From: an uncultured beta proteobacterium
GTDB taxonomy: Bacteria; Pseudomonadota; Gammaproteobacteria; Burkholderiales; Burkholderiaceae_C
NCBI GenBank assembly: GCA_903834645.1
Contig: CAILKA010000687.1
Location: 1-6,725, forward strand
Reading direction: 5' to 3'
DNA length: 6,725 bases
Translations under genes and position numbers: made by a program
Shown: piece after piece, positions 5,259 to 6,725 of the stretch
Numbering within the stretch: the stretch's first letter is position 1
Layout: each line of letters opens with the position of its first letter
The notes under the pieces: model-generated
The model's input: the letters and a program-made list of their open reading frames with translations, nothing else
Told to the model about the DNA's origin: nothing
Databases searched by the model: none

Positions 5259-6169
5259 GCGACGCATTTCCCACCGATCGCACCAGAGATGGCGCCGCCC
5301 CGGGTGCCGGCCCGACCGGGCCCGCCCGAGTCGACGCGCCGCTGCTGCAGGTCGAGGACCTGCGCGTGGCCTACCCCGCGCGCGAGGGCGGCTGGACGGA
5401 GGTGGTGCGCGGGGTCTCCTTCACGCTCGGGCGCGAGCGGCTGGGCATCGTGGGCGAGTCGGGTTCGGGCAAGAGCCAGACGGGGCGGGCAGTGCTCGGC
5501 CTGACCGCTCCGGGTGGGCGCGTGGCCGCGCAGCGCCTGGCCTTTCGGGGGCAGGAACTGCTGACGATGCCGGCGCCGGCGCGCCGGGCCCTGCGCGGCC
5601 GGCGCATCGCGATGGTGCTGCAGGACCCGAAGTACTCGCTCAACCCGGTGCTGACCATCGGCGAGCAGATCGTCGAGACGCTGCAGGCGCACCGGCCGTG
5701 CCAGGCCCGTGCGGCGCGCGAGGAGGCGCTGCAGGCGCTGGCGGCGGTGCAGATCGACGACCCCCAGCGCGTCTATGGTCTGTACCCGCACGAGGTGTCC
5801 GGCGGCATGGGTCAGCGCGCCATGATCGCGATGATGCTGATCGCGGGGCCGGAGCTGCTGATCGCCGACGAGCCCACCTCGGCGCTGGACGTGACGGTGC
5901 AGCTCGAGGTGCTGGGCATCCTGGACCGCCTCGTGCGCGACCGCGGCATGGGCCTGATCTTCATCTCGCACGACCTGCGCCTGGTCTCCTCCTTCTGCGA
6001 CCGCGTGCTCGTGATGTATGCCGGACGCGTGCTGGAGGAGCTCAGCGCTGCGGAGCTGCCGCGCGCCCGCCACCCCTACACGCAGGGCCTGCTGAACTGC
6101 CTGCCTCGACTGGGGGGCACGACGCACCCGCTGCCGACGCTGGACCGGCAGGCGGAGTGGGCGCGGTGA
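5255..6169 (+). CDS. ABC importer ATP-binding protein, DppD/OppD type
   Basis: This 304-residue cytoplasmic ATPase is one of two that power the importer. Motifs are complete: Walker A GESGSGKS at 67-74, Q-loop Gln123 (VLQDPKYSLNP), signature VSGGMGQR at 181-188, Walker B LLIADEP with Asp205 and catalytic Glu206, and switch His239 (ISHDL). The signature has the SGGM form usual in this subfamily, with Gly186 where Arg is common. The oligo_HPY region starts at RHPYTQGLL (272-280), but only about 29 residues follow His-Pro-Tyr. The Cys-containing tail (GCxFxPRC type) that ends many DppD/OppD proteins is absent. The first 28 residues are a Pro/Gly/Ala-rich extension of low conservation. The start ATG 5255 overlaps the permease stop as ATGA, and the stop overlaps the next gene's GTG as GTGA, so translation is probably coupled at both ends. 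Confidence 0.94.
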   Translation: MSDAFPTDRTRDGAAPGAGPTGPARVDAPLLQVEDLRVAYPAREGGWTEVVRGVSFTLGRERLGIVGESGSGKSQTGRAVLGLTAPGGRVAAQRLAFRGQELLTMPAPARRALRGRRIAMVLQDPKYSLNPVLTIGEQIVETLQAHRPCQARAAREEALQALAAVQIDDPQRVYGLYPHEVSGGMGQRAMIAMMLIAGPELLIADEPTSALDVTVQLEVLGILDRLVRDRGMGLIFISHDLRLVSSFCDRVLVMYAGRVLEELSAAELPRARHPYTQGLLNCLPRLGGTTHPLPTLDRQAEWAR

Positions 6170-6725
6170 GCGGCAGCGCGGACCCGGGCCTGACGGGTCA
6201 GGCGCGCGGGGGCGCAGCGGCATCGCGCCCGCTCGGCCTGCGGCTGGAGCAGCTGCAGGTGCGCTTCGGCGACTTCGTCGCCGTCGACGGCCTGGACCTG
6301 GACGTGGCCCCGGGCGAGAGCTTCGGCATCGTCGGCGAGTCGGGCTCGGGCAAGAGCACGGTGCTGCGCGCCATCTGCGGGCTGGCGCGCGCGAGCCACG
6401 GGCGCATCGTGCTGCAGGGTGCCCCGGGGGACACCGAAGCCCCGCCGAAGGCGGGCACGATGGCCTTCCGGCGCCAGGTGCAGATGGTGTTCCAGGACCC
6501 CTACGGTTCCCTGCACCCGCGCCAGACGGTGGACCGCATCCTGGCCGAGCCGCGCATCCGCGCCGTGCTCGACGCCGTGGGCCTGGGCACGGGCTTTCGC
6601 TTCCGCTACCCGCACCAGCTCTCGGGCGGGCAGCGCCAGCGCGTGGCGATCGCCCGCGCGCTGATCCTGCAGCCGCAGGTGCTGCTGCTCGACGAGCCGA
6701 CCTCGGCGCTGGACGCCTCCGTTCA
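6166..6725 (+). CDS. ABC importer ATP-binding protein, DppF/OppF type (partial, cut by window end)
   Basis: This is the second ATPase of the importer, open to the right edge with 186 codons visible and no stop. The start is GTG, overlapping the preceding TGA as GTGA. Visible motifs are Walker A GESGSGKST at 57-65, Q-loop Gln110 (MVFQDPYGSLHPRQ, typical of DppF), signature LSGGQRQR at 152-159, and Walker B LLLDEP with Asp176 and Glu177; the D-loop SALD follows just before the edge. Residues 1-24 are a Gly/Ala-rich leader before the nucleotide-binding domain. The distance from the Q-loop Gln to the signature Ser is 43 residues, against 59 in the partner ATPase here, because the segment after ILAEP (125-129) is short; all core motifs stay in frame. 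The switch His and C-terminus lie beyond the window. This order of the two ATPases matches dppD-dppF. Confidence 0.93.
   Translation, partial: MSGSADPGLTGQARGGAAASRPLGLRLEQLQVRFGDFVAVDGLDLDVAPGESFGIVGESGSGKSTVLRAICGLARASHGRIVLQGAPGDTEAPPKAGTMAFRRQVQMVFQDPYGSLHPRQTVDRILAEPRIRAVLDAVGLGTGFRFRYPHQLSGGQRQRVAIARALILQPQVLLLDEPTSALDASV

Noticed and set aside
4880..6223. 447-codon minus-strand open frame
   Set aside because: Antisense shadow of the permease and ATPase genes in GC-rich DNA; the translation is His/Arg/Gln-rich with no domain.

Overview
The window is very GC-rich DNA with dense genes, 4-nt gene overlaps and a strong G/C third-codon bias. The glutathione S-transferase and the transporter resemble those of Burkholderiales-type Betaproteobacteria. 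That placement is an inference from protein style, not a database match.

Layout, left to right: (1) 30-485, minus strand, a small hypothetical protein with a Gly-rich core carrying a short GG-x-HD repeat like a degenerate RTX/calcium-binding motif. (2) 486-815, a 330-bp gene-free stretch with a three-copy 8-bp tandem repeat (685-708) and a nested inverted repeat (762-812) directly behind the next gene. (3) 816-1496, minus strand, a complete GST-fold protein. (4) 1497-1682, a divergent intergenic region with two perfect 8-9 bp GC-rich hairpins and an operator-like inverted repeat TTCACT-AC-AGTGAA. (5) 1683 to the right edge, plus strand, a five-gene ABC importer operon of the peptide/nickel (Dpp/Opp) class: family 5 substrate-binding protein, two permeases, and two ATPases, the second cut by the window end.

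The transporter genes follow the classical dppABCDF order and should form one uptake machine: an exported periplasmic receptor, a permease heterodimer in the inner membrane and an ATPase heterodimer. Nearly every junction is a 4-nt start/stop overlap, using three different start codons (TTGA, ATGA, GTGA). The exception is the permease-permease junction, where a 15-codon mini-ORF bridges the genes with an ATGA at each end. The substrate cannot be read from the sequence; di- or oligopeptides are the default guess.

I see no mobile element, CRISPR array, tRNA, rRNA or clear novel system. The points most worth a second look are the structured divergent intergenic region, the bridging mini-ORF, an apparent 14-16 residue contraction in the helical subdomain of the second ATPase, the nested inverted repeat behind the GST gene, and the His-Asp repeat protein.
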